In this document: piece by piece, positions 18,047 through 26,264 of the stretch | Position numbering within the stretch: position 1 is the first letter of the stretch | Layout of the letters: each line of letters starts with the position of its first letter | Assembly: GCA_002450295.1 (NCBI GenBank) | Contig: DJYX01000054.1 | Location: 1,503-39,714, forward strand | DNA length: 38,212 bases | Direction of reading: 5' to 3' | Source of the DNA: Deltaproteobacteria bacterium UBA6967 | Lineage (GTDB): Bacteria; SAR324; NAC60-12 | Notes under the pieces: generated by a model | Database searches by the model: none | The model's input: the letters and a program-made list of their open reading frames with translations, nothing else | Told to the model about the DNA's origin: nothing | Program-made: the position numbers and the translations under genes

Positions 18047-18157
18047 ATTTTCTTCCCGATTTCGTTTCCGGGAATTCCATCCGTGGCGCATTCGCTCCAG
18101 CGTCTGCTGCCACAGCATCTCTTCAAATTGTCGCAGAGAAAGGGGTTGATTCTTCAT
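18032..18157 (-). CDS. Possible 41-residue protein downstream of the 58-residue gene
   Basis: Reads MKNQPLSLRQFEEMLWQQ and ends NLPPV. It is basic, helical-looking in its first half and arginine-rich in the middle. A purine-rich AAAGAGGGA lies upstream of the ATG. It follows the 58-residue gene by 34 bases on the same strand, as in a two-gene unit, and its end overlaps the secreted-protein gene by 15 bases in convergent orientation. No homology recognised; it could be a chance frame. Confidence 0.4.
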   Translation of the reverse strand: MKNQPLSLRQFEEMLWQQTLERMRHGWNSRKRNREENLPPV

Positions 18158-18191
18158 GACTCGTCCCTCTTTCGGAAGTCTGCGTCATTGC

Positions 18192-18368
18192 TTACCACAA
18201 ATCGCTTTCCTGAACTTCAATCATCTCCAGGACATCTTCCGTCAGAATTAGGTCATCACCGAAAATTGGTTCTCCAACTACTTTGTCAATCTGCTGAATT
18301 TGTCCACCTCGCTCCAGATAACGAGTGGTAGCTGCTTGAATTTCTTCGCGAGTGATTTGAAGGATCAT
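18192..18368 (-). CDS. 58-residue acidic small protein, possible RNA-polymerase-associated factor
   Basis: A short gene with a very good translation start: AAGGAG five bases before the ATG. The product begins MILQITREEIQAATTRYLER and continues GGQIQQIDKVV, then an acidic tail ending ESDLW. The layout of helix, GG and IQ-hydrophobic strand recalls the conserved core of SutA-like small regulators of gammaproteobacteria, in which a helix precedes GGKIQ. I see this only by eye and over a short stretch, so the relation is speculative. It is divergent from the dksA-like gene across a 245-base AT-rich spacer. Confidence 0.62.
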   Translation of the reverse strand: MILQITREEIQAATTRYLERGGQIQQIDKVVGEPIFGDDLILTEDVLEMIEVQESDLW

Positions 18369-18613
18369 GGGATCTCCTTAATAAATCAATTTTTTATTAG
18401 TGAATGATTTCAGATGCCTAATTAGTCTTAGTCAAGAATTATTAAGGCCATTTATACACAAACTGCAGTATTCATACCACGAATAAAAAAATTTCTTACT
18501 ACCCATGATTTCCCAAAACTTTATTTTTGGTTGGAAATCCGCCAAAATAAGTTTTTTGTGATTCTTACCTAATACAATCTTTTCTGGTTTCTTATTCAGG
18601 GAGGAAATAACCC
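18369..18613. promoter_or_regulatory. AT-rich divergent spacer between the small gene and the dksA-like gene
   Basis: A strikingly AT-rich stretch with runs such as AATAAAAAAATTTC and AAGTTTTTTG must hold promoters for both directions. TACAAT near 18571 is a possible -10 for the plus strand but has no convincing -35. A strong SD sequence (AGGGAGGAA) precedes the plus-strand ATG. No RNA gene recognised. Confidence 0.45.
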
Positions 18614-19003
18614 ATGGCAGAAACCACATCAGAATCTGCACTTTCCGAAGAAGAATTGGAATATTTTCGCAAGAAGTTGCTCGCAATGCGTGATGAGATT
18701 TACGCAGAAAGCGCAGCAACTGTTGAGGAAATGCAGAATGAGTCTACTCTCTACCCGGATCCAAACGACCGAGCCAGCCTGGAAGCCGAGCACTTCAACA
18801 CCCTAAGGATCAGAGATCGTGAACGAAAGTTACTCGGTAAGATTGAGGCTGCCTTACAGCGTATTGAAGATGGTACTTTCGGTATTTGTGAGATCACCGG
18901 CGAGCCGATTGAAAGAAAACGTCTGGAAGCCCGTCCCGTCACTACTCTCAGTCTGAAGGCAAAGGAAGAGCAGGAGCTCGAAGAACGTCGTCAACATCGC
19001 TGA
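18614..19003 (+). CDS. dksA: DksA/TraR-family transcription factor lacking the zinc-finger cysteines
   Basis: DksA-type proteins enter the RNA polymerase secondary channel and, with ppGpp, alter rRNA and amino-acid promoters. The 129-residue product has the coiled-coil (about 11-85) with the functional tip DPNDRA at 49-54, matching DxxDxA, then LRIRDRERKLLGKIE and a C-terminal globular part with RLEARP. The four zinc cysteines of canonical DksA are reduced to one: Cys92 stands in CEIT and the second pair is Ser113...Ala116. Zinc-free paralogues such as Pseudomonas DksA2 and single-cysteine forms in alphaproteobacteria are known and can work without zinc. A strong SD sequence precedes it, and hemL follows after 26 bases. 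Confidence 0.9.
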   Translation: MAETTSESALSEEELEYFRKKLLAMRDEIYAESAATVEEMQNESTLYPDPNDRASLEAEHFNTLRIRDRERKLLGKIEAALQRIEDGTFGICEITGEPIERKRLEARPVTTLSLKAKEEQELEERRQHR

Positions 19004-19029
19004 CCCAGAACCTACCCACCAACTCAATA

Positions 19030-20313
19030 ATGCAAATCAACCAATCATCCTCGCTTTTCGCCAGGGCTCAACTGCGCATTCCAGGTGGAGTGAACAGCCC
19101 TGTCCGAGCATTCAAATCTGTTCGCAGTACACCTCTTTTCATCCGTGAGGGGAAAGGAAGCCACATTACCGATGTCGATGGCAATGACTACATCGACTAT
19201 ATTGGCTCTTGGGGGCCTCTTATTCTTGGACATTGTCACCCTGAAGTAATGGCCGCGATCGAAGAGGCGCTTCATCGAGGAGCTTCTTTTGGAACACCTA
19301 CCGAAGGAGAAGTGCATCTAGCAGAAATGATCTGTACTGCAGTGAACAGTGTCGAAATGGTCCGACTGACCAACTCTGGCACGGAAGCTTCCATGGCTGC
19401 GATCCGAGTTGCCAGAGGATATACGGGCCGAGATAAAATCATCAAATTTGAAGGATGCTACCACGGCAGTGTGGACTCTTTATTGGTCAAAGCGGGATCA
19501 GGTGTGATGACTCTTGGCCTTCCAGACTCCCCAGGAGTACCTGCGTCTTTCGTTGAACACACTCTCCTTGCCGATTTTAATAATCTCGAGTCGGTCACCG
19601 ATCTCTTTGACGAATATGGTTCCGAGATCGCAGCCGTGGTTCTCGAACCTGTCGCAGGAAACATGGGAATGGTAGTGCCAGACCTAGATTTTCTGAAAGG
19701 ATTGCGGAATCTCTGTGATGTTCATGGATCCTTGTTGGTGTTTGATGAGGTGATGACTGGCTTCCGAGTTGATTATGGAGGGGCTCAGGAGATCTTTGGG
19801 ATTATCCCTGACATGACTATTTTCGGAAAAGTGATTGGAGGAGGTCTACCAGTTGGAGCTTATGGAGGCAGACAAGATGTGATGTTGATGGTCGCACCTG
19901 CTGGTCCAGTATATCAAGCTGGCACTTTATCTGGGAACCCACTGGCGGTAGCAGCGGGTCGCAAAACATTGGAAATTTTACAGGCTCCCGACACCTATGC
20001 GGAATTGAGTCGAAAATCCAACTGGCTGATCGATGAAATGAGGCAGAGCGCTGGACAAAATGGAATTCCATTTCAGACCAATGTCATGGGCGGGATGTTC
20101 GGCTTTTTCTTTGCTGAGAAACCGGTTCGCAATTATCAGGATGCGGCTGAATCAGACCAGGATCGCTTCCGTAAATTCTTCATGGGTATGCTAAAGGAAG
20201 GGATTTACTTGGCGCCTTCTGCCTTTGAAAGTGGCTTTATCTCGATGGCTCATACGGAAGAAGACTTAGAAAAAACAGCAGCAGCTTGCCGCAAAGTGAT
20301 GGCTACACTGTGA
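19030..20313 (+). CDS. hemL: Glutamate-1-semialdehyde 2,1-aminomutase
   Basis: A PLP enzyme converting glutamate-1-semialdehyde to 5-aminolevulinate in the C5 route to heme. The length of 427 is typical. Seen: the start IPGGVNSPVRAF, the SGTEA phosphate-binding loop (116-120), the GCYHG motif, FDEVMTGFR with the PLP-ring aspartate Asp239, and the Schiff-base lysine Lys267 in IFGKVIGGG, followed by the GTLSGNP segment typical of true HemL. It overlaps pyrB by 4 bases and follows the dksA-like gene closely, so heme and pyrimidine genes may share a transcript. It has no SD sequence and a pyrimidine/A-rich leader. Confidence 0.95.
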   Translation: MQINQSSSLFARAQLRIPGGVNSPVRAFKSVRSTPLFIREGKGSHITDVDGNDYIDYIGSWGPLILGHCHPEVMAAIEEALHRGASFGTPTEGEVHLAEMICTAVNSVEMVRLTNSGTEASMAAIRVARGYTGRDKIIKFEGCYHGSVDSLLVKAGSGVMTLGLPDSPGVPASFVEHTLLADFNNLESVTDLFDEYGSEIAAVVLEPVAGNMGMVVPDLDFLKGLRNLCDVHGSLLVFDEVMTGFRVDYGGAQEIFGIIPDMTIFGKVIGGGLPVGAYGGRQDVMLMVAPAGPVYQAGTLSGNPLAVAAGRKTLEILQAPDTYAELSRKSNWLIDEMRQSAGQNGIPFQTNVMGGMFGFFFAEKPVRNYQDAAESDQDRFRKFFMGMLKEGIYLAPSAFESGFISMAHTEEDLEKTAAACRKVMATL

Positions 20314-21377
20314 GCTTGCTCACGATTGATGAATACCTTCGGCAGCCCGTAGCCGAGAGACTACCCTACTATCAGCGAGAAGGTCGACTATATCATGTGA
20401 TGATGTCACAACAGTTCCCTCGTCCGCTGATGGAGGAAATCTTCGGTGTCGCCAACACACTCAAGGCTATGTCACATGACTACGAAGGTCTTGAGTTCCT
20501 CTCTCGTCTGCTACGCCACAAGCGGGCGATGCTTTACTTCACCCAACCTTCGACTCGTACTTTTCTCTCCTTTTTGACTGCTTGCCAACTTGTCGGCATC
20601 ACAACCGGGGAAGTGCAAGATCCTGCACTATCTTCTGAATACAAGGGAGAGAGTCAGGAAGACGCGATCCGGGTCTTTAGCAGCTACTTCGATCTTGTCA
20701 TCATGCGTGACCCGAAACCTGGTTTTTGCGAATACATCGCGTATCGCCAAGATCGGACCGGCTTCAGTGTCCCAATCCTCAACGGTGGCAGTGGCAAGGA
20801 CCAGCATCCCACCCAGGCGCTACTGGACCTCTACACGATGCACCGCTCCTTCCAGCGAATGGGTGGAATCTCTGGGAAGAGGTACGCTTTCGTGGGAGAT
20901 CTTCAACGTGGTCGAGCTGTGCGCTCAGTCATGTATTTGCTCGCTAATTACGAAGATCTCGATTTCTATGCCGTCGCGCCCAAGGGCTTTCAAATTTCTC
21001 CAGACCTTCAACTACACCTGGAGGAACGTGGGGTTCGGCTACACTTCACAGACCAATTGAACGAGGTGTTGCCTGAGGTAGATTGCATTTATATGACACG
21101 CGTACAGGATGAGTACGACCTCTCTGGAGAGTCAGGCAAGATCGACTTGGCCAACTTTAGCCTCACTGAAGAAAATGTGAATCTACTACCCGAACACGCC
21201 ATCATTCTTCACCCTCTGCCTCGGCGTCAGGAGATATCCAGTGGGATCGATGCCAATCCACGAGCAATGTACTGGTCTCAGCTGCGTAACGGAGTCTATA
21301 TTCGGGCTGCACTGCTGCTCTACATTTTTGGAAAAAACGAACAACTGCCGATTATCCAGGAAAAATCCAACCCATGA
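20310..21377 (+). CDS. pyrB: Aspartate carbamoyltransferase catalytic subunit
   Basis: Forms carbamoyl-aspartate from carbamoyl phosphate and aspartate, the first committed step of pyrimidine synthesis. The GTG at 20310 overlaps the hemL stop (GTGA) and gives 355 residues; an in-frame TTG at 20286 is less likely. Seen: the carbamoyl-phosphate loop STRT at 81-84, the mobile-loop lysine Lys112 in EYKGES, HPTQALLDLY near 166-175, and HPLPRR near the C-terminus. The aspartate specificity, rather than ornithine, is supported by direct coupling to pyrC. The enzyme is longer than the E. coli subunit (about 311), with an extended N-terminus and 110s region. No regulatory pyrI subunit is adjacent. Confidence 0.93.
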   Translation: MSLLTIDEYLRQPVAERLPYYQREGRLYHVMMSQQFPRPLMEEIFGVANTLKAMSHDYEGLEFLSRLLRHKRAMLYFTQPSTRTFLSFLTACQLVGITTGEVQDPALSSEYKGESQEDAIRVFSSYFDLVIMRDPKPGFCEYIAYRQDRTGFSVPILNGGSGKDQHPTQALLDLYTMHRSFQRMGGISGKRYAFVGDLQRGRAVRSVMYLLANYEDLDFYAVAPKGFQISPDLQLHLEERGVRLHFTDQLNEVLPEVDCIYMTRVQDEYDLSGESGKIDLANFSLTEENVNLLPEHAIILHPLPRRQEISSGIDANPRAMYWSQLRNGVYIRAALLLYIFGKNEQLPIIQEKSNP

Positions 21378-22690
21378 CTAACAGCCTCTGTATTAGAAAT
21401 GCCACTGTCGTTTTACCCGATCAGCTGCAACAAACTGATGTCTTGGTAGAAGATGGGATCATCAGCGCCATTGGTCGTGGATTGCCTGACGGTAAAGAAA
21501 CTCTAGATGCTTCTGGTTTGATTCTCTTCCCGGGCTTGATCGATCCTCAGGTGCATTTTCGAGAGCCAGGAAATACTCACAAAGAAGATTTACATACTGG
21601 ATCTAAAGCTGCTGCTGCCGGAGGAGTCACCAGTTTCTTGGATATGCCCAACAATAATCCAGCGGTGATCAATGCAGAACGAATGGCTGCCAAAAAACAA
21701 CGTGCTGCCGAACAGTGTGTGGTCAACTATGGATTCTTTGTTGGTGCCACGCCTGAAAACCTAGCTGAGATCAACACCGTTCCAAATGTTTGTGGAATCA
21801 AGGTCTTCATGGGTTCTTCTACTGGAGACCTGCTCGTTCATCGTGAAGAAGACCTAGAGCGAATTTTTGCCAATGGTAGCCGCCTGATTGCTGTACACGC
21901 CGAGAGTGAACGTCAAATTCGAGACAACACGGCCCTGCTCCAAGGATGTAAGGATGTCAAGGCACATCCCAAAATTCGAGATGAGGCCACGGCGCTGGAG
22001 GCAACTGAATTAGCAGTTCGTCTATCTATCCAATACAAAAGACGGCTTCATATTCTACATCTCACCACTGAAGAAGAGACCCTACTGTTACGCCGCTTAC
22101 CAAGGGATCACAAGATCTCCACGGAAGTCTGCCCACAACACTTCACGCTGACAGCTCCAGACTGCTACGAAAAACTAGGAACTCTAGCCCAAATGAATCC
22201 TCCCTTGCGCAGTCCACGTCATGGCAAGGCACTCTGGCAGGCACTCAAAGATGATATCATCAACTGCATTGCCACTGATCACGCCCCACACACTCTTGAA
22301 GAGAAGGATGCTCCTTATGGTAAGGCTCCATCGGGGATGCCCGGAGTAGAGACTTCCCTGCCATTACTCCTGACAAGGCATAGTCAAGGAGACTGCAGCT
22401 TGGTAGAAATCGCAAAGTGGATGAGTGAAGCGCCTGCTCGACTTTATAAGATGAAAAACAAAGGCAGGATTCAGGTGGGATACGATGCCGATCTGACCTT
22501 GGTCGATGCACAATTGAAGCGAACCGTGGAAAACGGGAAACTGTTCACGAAGGTAAACTGGTCTCCCTACGCAGGCACGGAATTAACAGGATGGCCGGTT
22601 CGCACCATCGTTCATGGTCAGACCGTTTTTGTGGATGGCCAAATCCAGCATGGGATTCGGGGTAAAGAAATTCAGTTCATGGAAGATTGA
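21374..22690 (+). CDS. pyrC: Dihydroorotase
   Basis: Cyclises carbamoyl-aspartate to dihydroorotate. The ATG overlaps the pyrB stop (ATGA). The 438-residue amidohydrolase has QVHFREPG with His61 and Arg63, the lysine expected to be carbamylated (Lys143 in GIKVFMGSSTG), metal histidines His175 and His229, and the catalytic Asp302 in ATDHAPH. The first residue of the usual HxH metal motif is Gln59 rather than His. I recall the same QVHFREPG form from dihydroorotases of Bacteroidetes, so this is probably a family variant, not a defect. The gene ends 35 bases before the convergent 641-residue unknown. Confidence 0.92.
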   Translation: MTNSLCIRNATVVLPDQLQQTDVLVEDGIISAIGRGLPDGKETLDASGLILFPGLIDPQVHFREPGNTHKEDLHTGSKAAAAGGVTSFLDMPNNNPAVINAERMAAKKQRAAEQCVVNYGFFVGATPENLAEINTVPNVCGIKVFMGSSTGDLLVHREEDLERIFANGSRLIAVHAESERQIRDNTALLQGCKDVKAHPKIRDEATALEATELAVRLSIQYKRRLHILHLTTEEETLLLRRLPRDHKISTEVCPQHFTLTAPDCYEKLGTLAQMNPPLRSPRHGKALWQALKDDIINCIATDHAPHTLEEKDAPYGKAPSGMPGVETSLPLLLTRHSQGDCSLVEIAKWMSEAPARLYKMKNKGRIQVGYDADLTLVDAQLKRTVENGKLFTKVNWSPYAGTELTGWPVRTIVHGQTVFVDGQIQHGIRGKEIQFMED

Positions 22691-22725
22691 CTCTTCCTAT
22701 ACAGAGAACTTCCTTAACAACTTCA

Positions 22726-24651
22726 TCACTCAGCTCCTAATCGAGATTTGCGTAGAGCCTCGGTGAAGGGACGTCCGTCATTTTCCTCAAGAATCGCAGT
22801 CTGCAATCGATTCTCATACACTTTCAAGAGCGTGTAGGTGTACTCTTCGACTCGCTTCATTCGACGAGGGAGTTCATCTTCTTCATAGTGACGACCAGAA
22901 GGAATCGGAGCCAACAATCGGTGAAAAATAAATCGTAGAGACGCTTGGGGGTAGTGGATCATGTAAAGTAGGTAGGGGACCACTTGCTTGTCTTGTTCAC
23001 GTTCCTCATAGATTCGTAAAAACAATAAAACTAAGTGGTAGTAGTTGATCCCTCGGTGGACTTGGCGCTCTACAAAATGTCTGATCGAATCCATGTAGCG
23101 TTCCTTATTGAAACGCTGTTGACCTGTATGTGCTTCGTAATAGCGTGTAATCAGAATTGATGAGATGAAATAGCTCCACGCCTTGCGAAACTCTCCCAGT
23201 GGAAAGCGTTGACGCTGATCATTGCGTGAAAATTCTTCAGCACAATTGATCAAAACTCCTGTCGTTGAGCGTGTTTGTTGAATCGACGGCAACCGAAATT
23301 GAAAATTTCTAAGTAGCTGCTGAAGACGCTGGACATGTTCATCTTCAAGGGGATTTTTTCCTGAATGCTGTTGGTTCAAGCTGATCCAACGATGCAGTCC
23401 TCGAAGCGCCTCCCAGAGCTTTAAGTAAATAGAGTTTTCATACTGTCCCTGCAGTTCCTTAACAAGGCCTGACCATTCTTTGACCGGTAAGCTTCTGGGC
23501 AATTGTTTAAGCAATTGAATCGGAAGTTGCTGGCGCTCTCGTTGTAATGCTAGTGAAATCGGCTGATTTGGTAACAGAAAAACCAGCGCTTTGCGTTCTT
23601 GTTGAAGCTGTCTCATCCGACTTGCCAACTGTTTCAGCATTTCTTCAGGCTCCCAATCCTCCTGACCCTCTTCCAGATTGGCTGCCAACTCTGAAATAAA
23701 ACCAACCAACCCATCAATTTCTTCCAGCTTATTGGAAGCTGCCCTGAGGTAATGTGCAGGATCTTCACGTTCAAACCTTGAATATGCTCGATGCTCATGT
23801 GGAAGTAGAAAATGAATTTGTCGATCCAACTTCTTGACCTCCAGCAAACTCTTTTGCAAAACATCCGTTGGATTACGGCGAAAGGTCTCCAGAAAGTCTT
23901 CAAAGGCTTGTTCAATCACTTGGTTGATTTGTTTTGATAGGGCCTGAGCTTCCCAAAGCTGTCTCCAGTGGGTCGTCAGTTGAGCCCGGATCTTCTCTCC
24001 ATCTTTCTTGAGCGAGTATCGGCCCTGCTGTGCAAAACTTTGACACTGCTGGTCCCAGCCTGCGCTAGAAACTTCCTGAGTACGGAGGATGTCCAGCTTT
24101 TCAAGCATCCCCGCGCTCACACCCGACTGCTCGCTATCAGCACCCTGCTGGTAGAATTCCATTGGCAGTACGCTCTCATTCAGATAAATTTCTCCAATCA
24201 GCTTTGAAAACAGGGTGCGAGTGATGTTGATGATCTGTTCACTAGTCTTGATCTCTTCTGGCAGAATAATAGTGATCGTGTAAACTCTTGAAATTTCATT
24301 GAAATCAAGTCTGGAAGCTGGCAAGGGCACCTTCCCTTGCAACTGTAAACCAGACTCAGACTCAAATTCATGAACAGGTAGAAAGCGGATTTGATGATTC
24401 GGATCGCGAAGCCTCAGGTCTAGGCTCGCAGAAAATTCGAGGATGGAAGGAATGAGGTGTTTGAGCAGTGTGACTGCCTTCTCCGGAAGTTTTGCTGAGA
24501 AGTGCAGGTTTTTGAGAACAAACTCCTTATCAAAAGTTTGCTCCGTTTTCTGAAGATCGTAGTCGCGGAGTTGCTGTTCAAGGACATCAAGGTTCCCAGG
24601 ACGACGAAACCGCTCTGCAAAAAACTCTTCGCTGAAGCCTGAAACAGCCAT
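22726..24651 (-). CDS. Large helical protein of unknown function
   Basis: A 641-residue protein that I do not recognise. It has no signal peptide and no membrane span. The first 200 residues look mixed alpha/beta and include hydrophobic strands (YTITIILPEEI). From about 200 to 640 it is mostly helical, with many Gln, Glu, Leu and Arg residues, likely coiled-coil stretches (about 250-300 and 340-400), and an aromatic-rich region near 520-570. No nucleotide-binding, metal or catalytic motif was found. It follows the 79-residue gene by 27 bases on the same strand, forming a two-gene unit. A cytoplasmic structural or regulatory role would be a guess. Confidence 0.75.
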   Translation of the reverse strand: MAVSGFSEEFFAERFRRPGNLDVLEQQLRDYDLQKTEQTFDKEFVLKNLHFSAKLPEKAVTLLKHLIPSILEFSASLDLRLRDPNHQIRFLPVHEFESESGLQLQGKVPLPASRLDFNEISRVYTITIILPEEIKTSEQIINITRTLFSKLIGEIYLNESVLPMEFYQQGADSEQSGVSAGMLEKLDILRTQEVSSAGWDQQCQSFAQQGRYSLKKDGEKIRAQLTTHWRQLWEAQALSKQINQVIEQAFEDFLETFRRNPTDVLQKSLLEVKKLDRQIHFLLPHEHRAYSRFEREDPAHYLRAASNKLEEIDGLVGFISELAANLEEGQEDWEPEEMLKQLASRMRQLQQERKALVFLLPNQPISLALQRERQQLPIQLLKQLPRSLPVKEWSGLVKELQGQYENSIYLKLWEALRGLHRWISLNQQHSGKNPLEDEHVQRLQQLLRNFQFRLPSIQQTRSTTGVLINCAEEFSRNDQRQRFPLGEFRKAWSYFISSILITRYYEAHTGQQRFNKERYMDSIRHFVERQVHRGINYYHLVLLFLRIYEEREQDKQVVPYLLYMIHYPQASLRFIFHRLLAPIPSGRHYEEDELPRRMKRVEEYTYTLLKVYENRLQTAILEENDGRPFTEALRKSRLGAE

Positions 24652-24678
24652 GCATGAAGCTCAGTGGAGCAGGAATAA

Positions 24679-24918
24679 TCAGCGCTTGCGAACGGTGGCA
24701 ATGTCACTATTCCAGTGGCGCAATTCTCGAGGACCTTCCAGAGCCGTCTTCAATTGAATCAATTCCATGAAGGGCTTGCTCTCGATATCAATATCTGGGT
24801 AACGCCGGCTGAGGTAACTCCACAAATTCAGAAAGTTTTCGTCTTTCTTTTTCTCATTTTCCCGGTTTCGATCTTCCGGAAGGAGATCCTCCCGATGGTA
24901 CTGCGCATGCTTGCTCAT
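24679..24918 (-). CDS. Small hydrophilic protein of unknown function
   Basis: A 79-residue protein starting MSKHAQYHRED. ATG 24918 is chosen because AAGGA lies 8 bases upstream; the open frame runs further to 24948. It is highly charged in its first 30 residues (RNRENEKKKDEN), then likely helical with LWSYLSRRYPDIDIESKPFM, and ends basic. It is the first gene of the unit with the 641-residue protein and may be its binding partner, which is only inferred from position. No homology recognised. Confidence 0.65.
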   Translation of the reverse strand: MSKHAQYHREDLLPEDRNRENEKKKDENFLNLWSYLSRRYPDIDIESKPFMELIQLKTALEGPRELRHWNSDIATVRKR

Positions 24919-25121
24919 AACAGATTTCCTTGTCAACCGTGATCGCACCCGGAGATGCCTAATTATCCAGCTGTATTCGTTATTGTTAAGATGGTAATCT
25001 GCAATCTGCTTGCCTCACCCCCAAGTACTTCTTCTTTTCATTACATACAACTGTTTTTGTTGAATTTTATAAATCGTTTCTAACCCGTACCTTCTTCTCA
25101 TCTCTCAATATCTTTTCTTCG

Positions 25122-26264
25122 ATGTCGACGTCCTCCCAACAAACCATTGTCCTCAAAGTGGGGACTTATGTTCTTCAGCAACCCAATGGCAAATTGGATT
25201 ATAACCTGATCCAAGAACTCGCAAAAACGATTGCTGAATTACGCCAGAGAGGCCATGAAGTCTTACTCGTCAGCTCAGGCGCAATTGGAGCCGGTCGGGA
25301 ACGCTGCACGGTCCTCCCGAACCCTCCGCAAGCAGCAACACCAGGTAAGGGTCGTAAAGAATTGGGCATTCAACAAATGTTGGCGGCCGTTGGTCAAGTT
25401 CGACTGATGCAAATCTACTCAGAATTTTTTCAGGAACACCAAATCCTCGTAGCTCAGGTGCTCGTCACTCGGGCTGACTTTGCCAAACGCCAATCGTATC
25501 TGAATATCCGCAATACCGTCCAACAGCTGCTGCACTTTGGAATCTTACCGATCATCAATGAAAACGATGTGGTCTCCACAGAGGAGTTACCGTTCTTTGG
25601 TGACAACGACCAACTCGCTGTTTCTTTTGCTGCATTGGCAGGCGCTAGTCATCTATTTTTTCTGACTAGTGCACCAGGGCTACTGGTTCGTGAGCAACAA
25701 ACTGATGGTTCTTTCAACGATGTGGTGCTTCCCGAAGTCAAACAAGTGAATCAGGAGTTGCTTCAGCATTGCCAGCGCCCAGGAACCAACGTGGGTCGTG
25801 GAGGGATGGAGAGCAAAGTACGCGCGGCAGGGAAATCGATCTCCTTTGGGATTAATGCCTATATCACTGCCGGGAAAGAGCCCAATACTGTTCTCAAAAT
25901 CTTGGATGGTGCGCAGGTGGGCACTCATTTCGTAGCTCATGGATCAAAGCTCAGAGGCTACCGCCAGTGGCTCGCGGCAGGAGCGCTGAGTCAAGGTGAA
26001 CTACATGTGGATTCGGGTGCTGAACAAGCTTTACGAGTGCATAAAAAGAGTCTCTTGCTCTCCGGCGTTTGTGAGGTCCAAGGTAATTTTAGTGCCAAGG
26101 ACCCAGTCAATATCTTCAACCTCCAGCACGAACTCATTGGGGTTGGACTCGCAGCTCAATCCGCTCAAGCTTTGCGGGTCTTGCTCCAGCACAGTGAAGC
26201 CAACGGACATACAAGAGCAGTAATTCACCGTGATGACTTATTTCTGGCAGACGGACATCTCTAG
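25122..26264 (+). CDS. proB: Glutamate 5-kinase with C-terminal PUA domain
   Basis: Phosphorylates glutamate to glutamyl-5-phosphate, the first step of proline synthesis. The 380-residue protein has the amino-acid-kinase domain (about 8-265): VLKVGTYVL, VSSGAIGAGRE, the substrate-binding IINENDVVSTEE and FFGDNDQLAV, and the GTNVGRGGMESKVRAA segment. A PUA domain follows (about 287-370). The second-step gene proA is not adjacent. The leader is pyrimidine-rich without an SD sequence, within a 173-base AT-rich spacer that is divergent from the 79-residue gene. The stop codon shares one base with the next gene's GTG start, so translation is probably coupled. Confidence 0.95.
   Translation: MSTSSQQTIVLKVGTYVLQQPNGKLDYNLIQELAKTIAELRQRGHEVLLVSSGAIGAGRERCTVLPNPPQAATPGKGRKELGIQQMLAAVGQVRLMQIYSEFFQEHQILVAQVLVTRADFAKRQSYLNIRNTVQQLLHFGILPIINENDVVSTEELPFFGDNDQLAVSFAALAGASHLFFLTSAPGLLVREQQTDGSFNDVVLPEVKQVNQELLQHCQRPGTNVGRGGMESKVRAAGKSISFGINAYITAGKEPNTVLKILDGAQVGTHFVAHGSKLRGYRQWLAAGALSQGELHVDSGAEQALRVHKKSLLLSGVCEVQGNFSAKDPVNIFNLQHELIGVGLAAQSAQALRVLLQHSEANGHTRAVIHRDDLFLADGHL

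Noticed and set aside
20590..21060. 156-codon plus-strand frame inside pyrB
   Set aside because: It is another frame of a clearly conserved gene.
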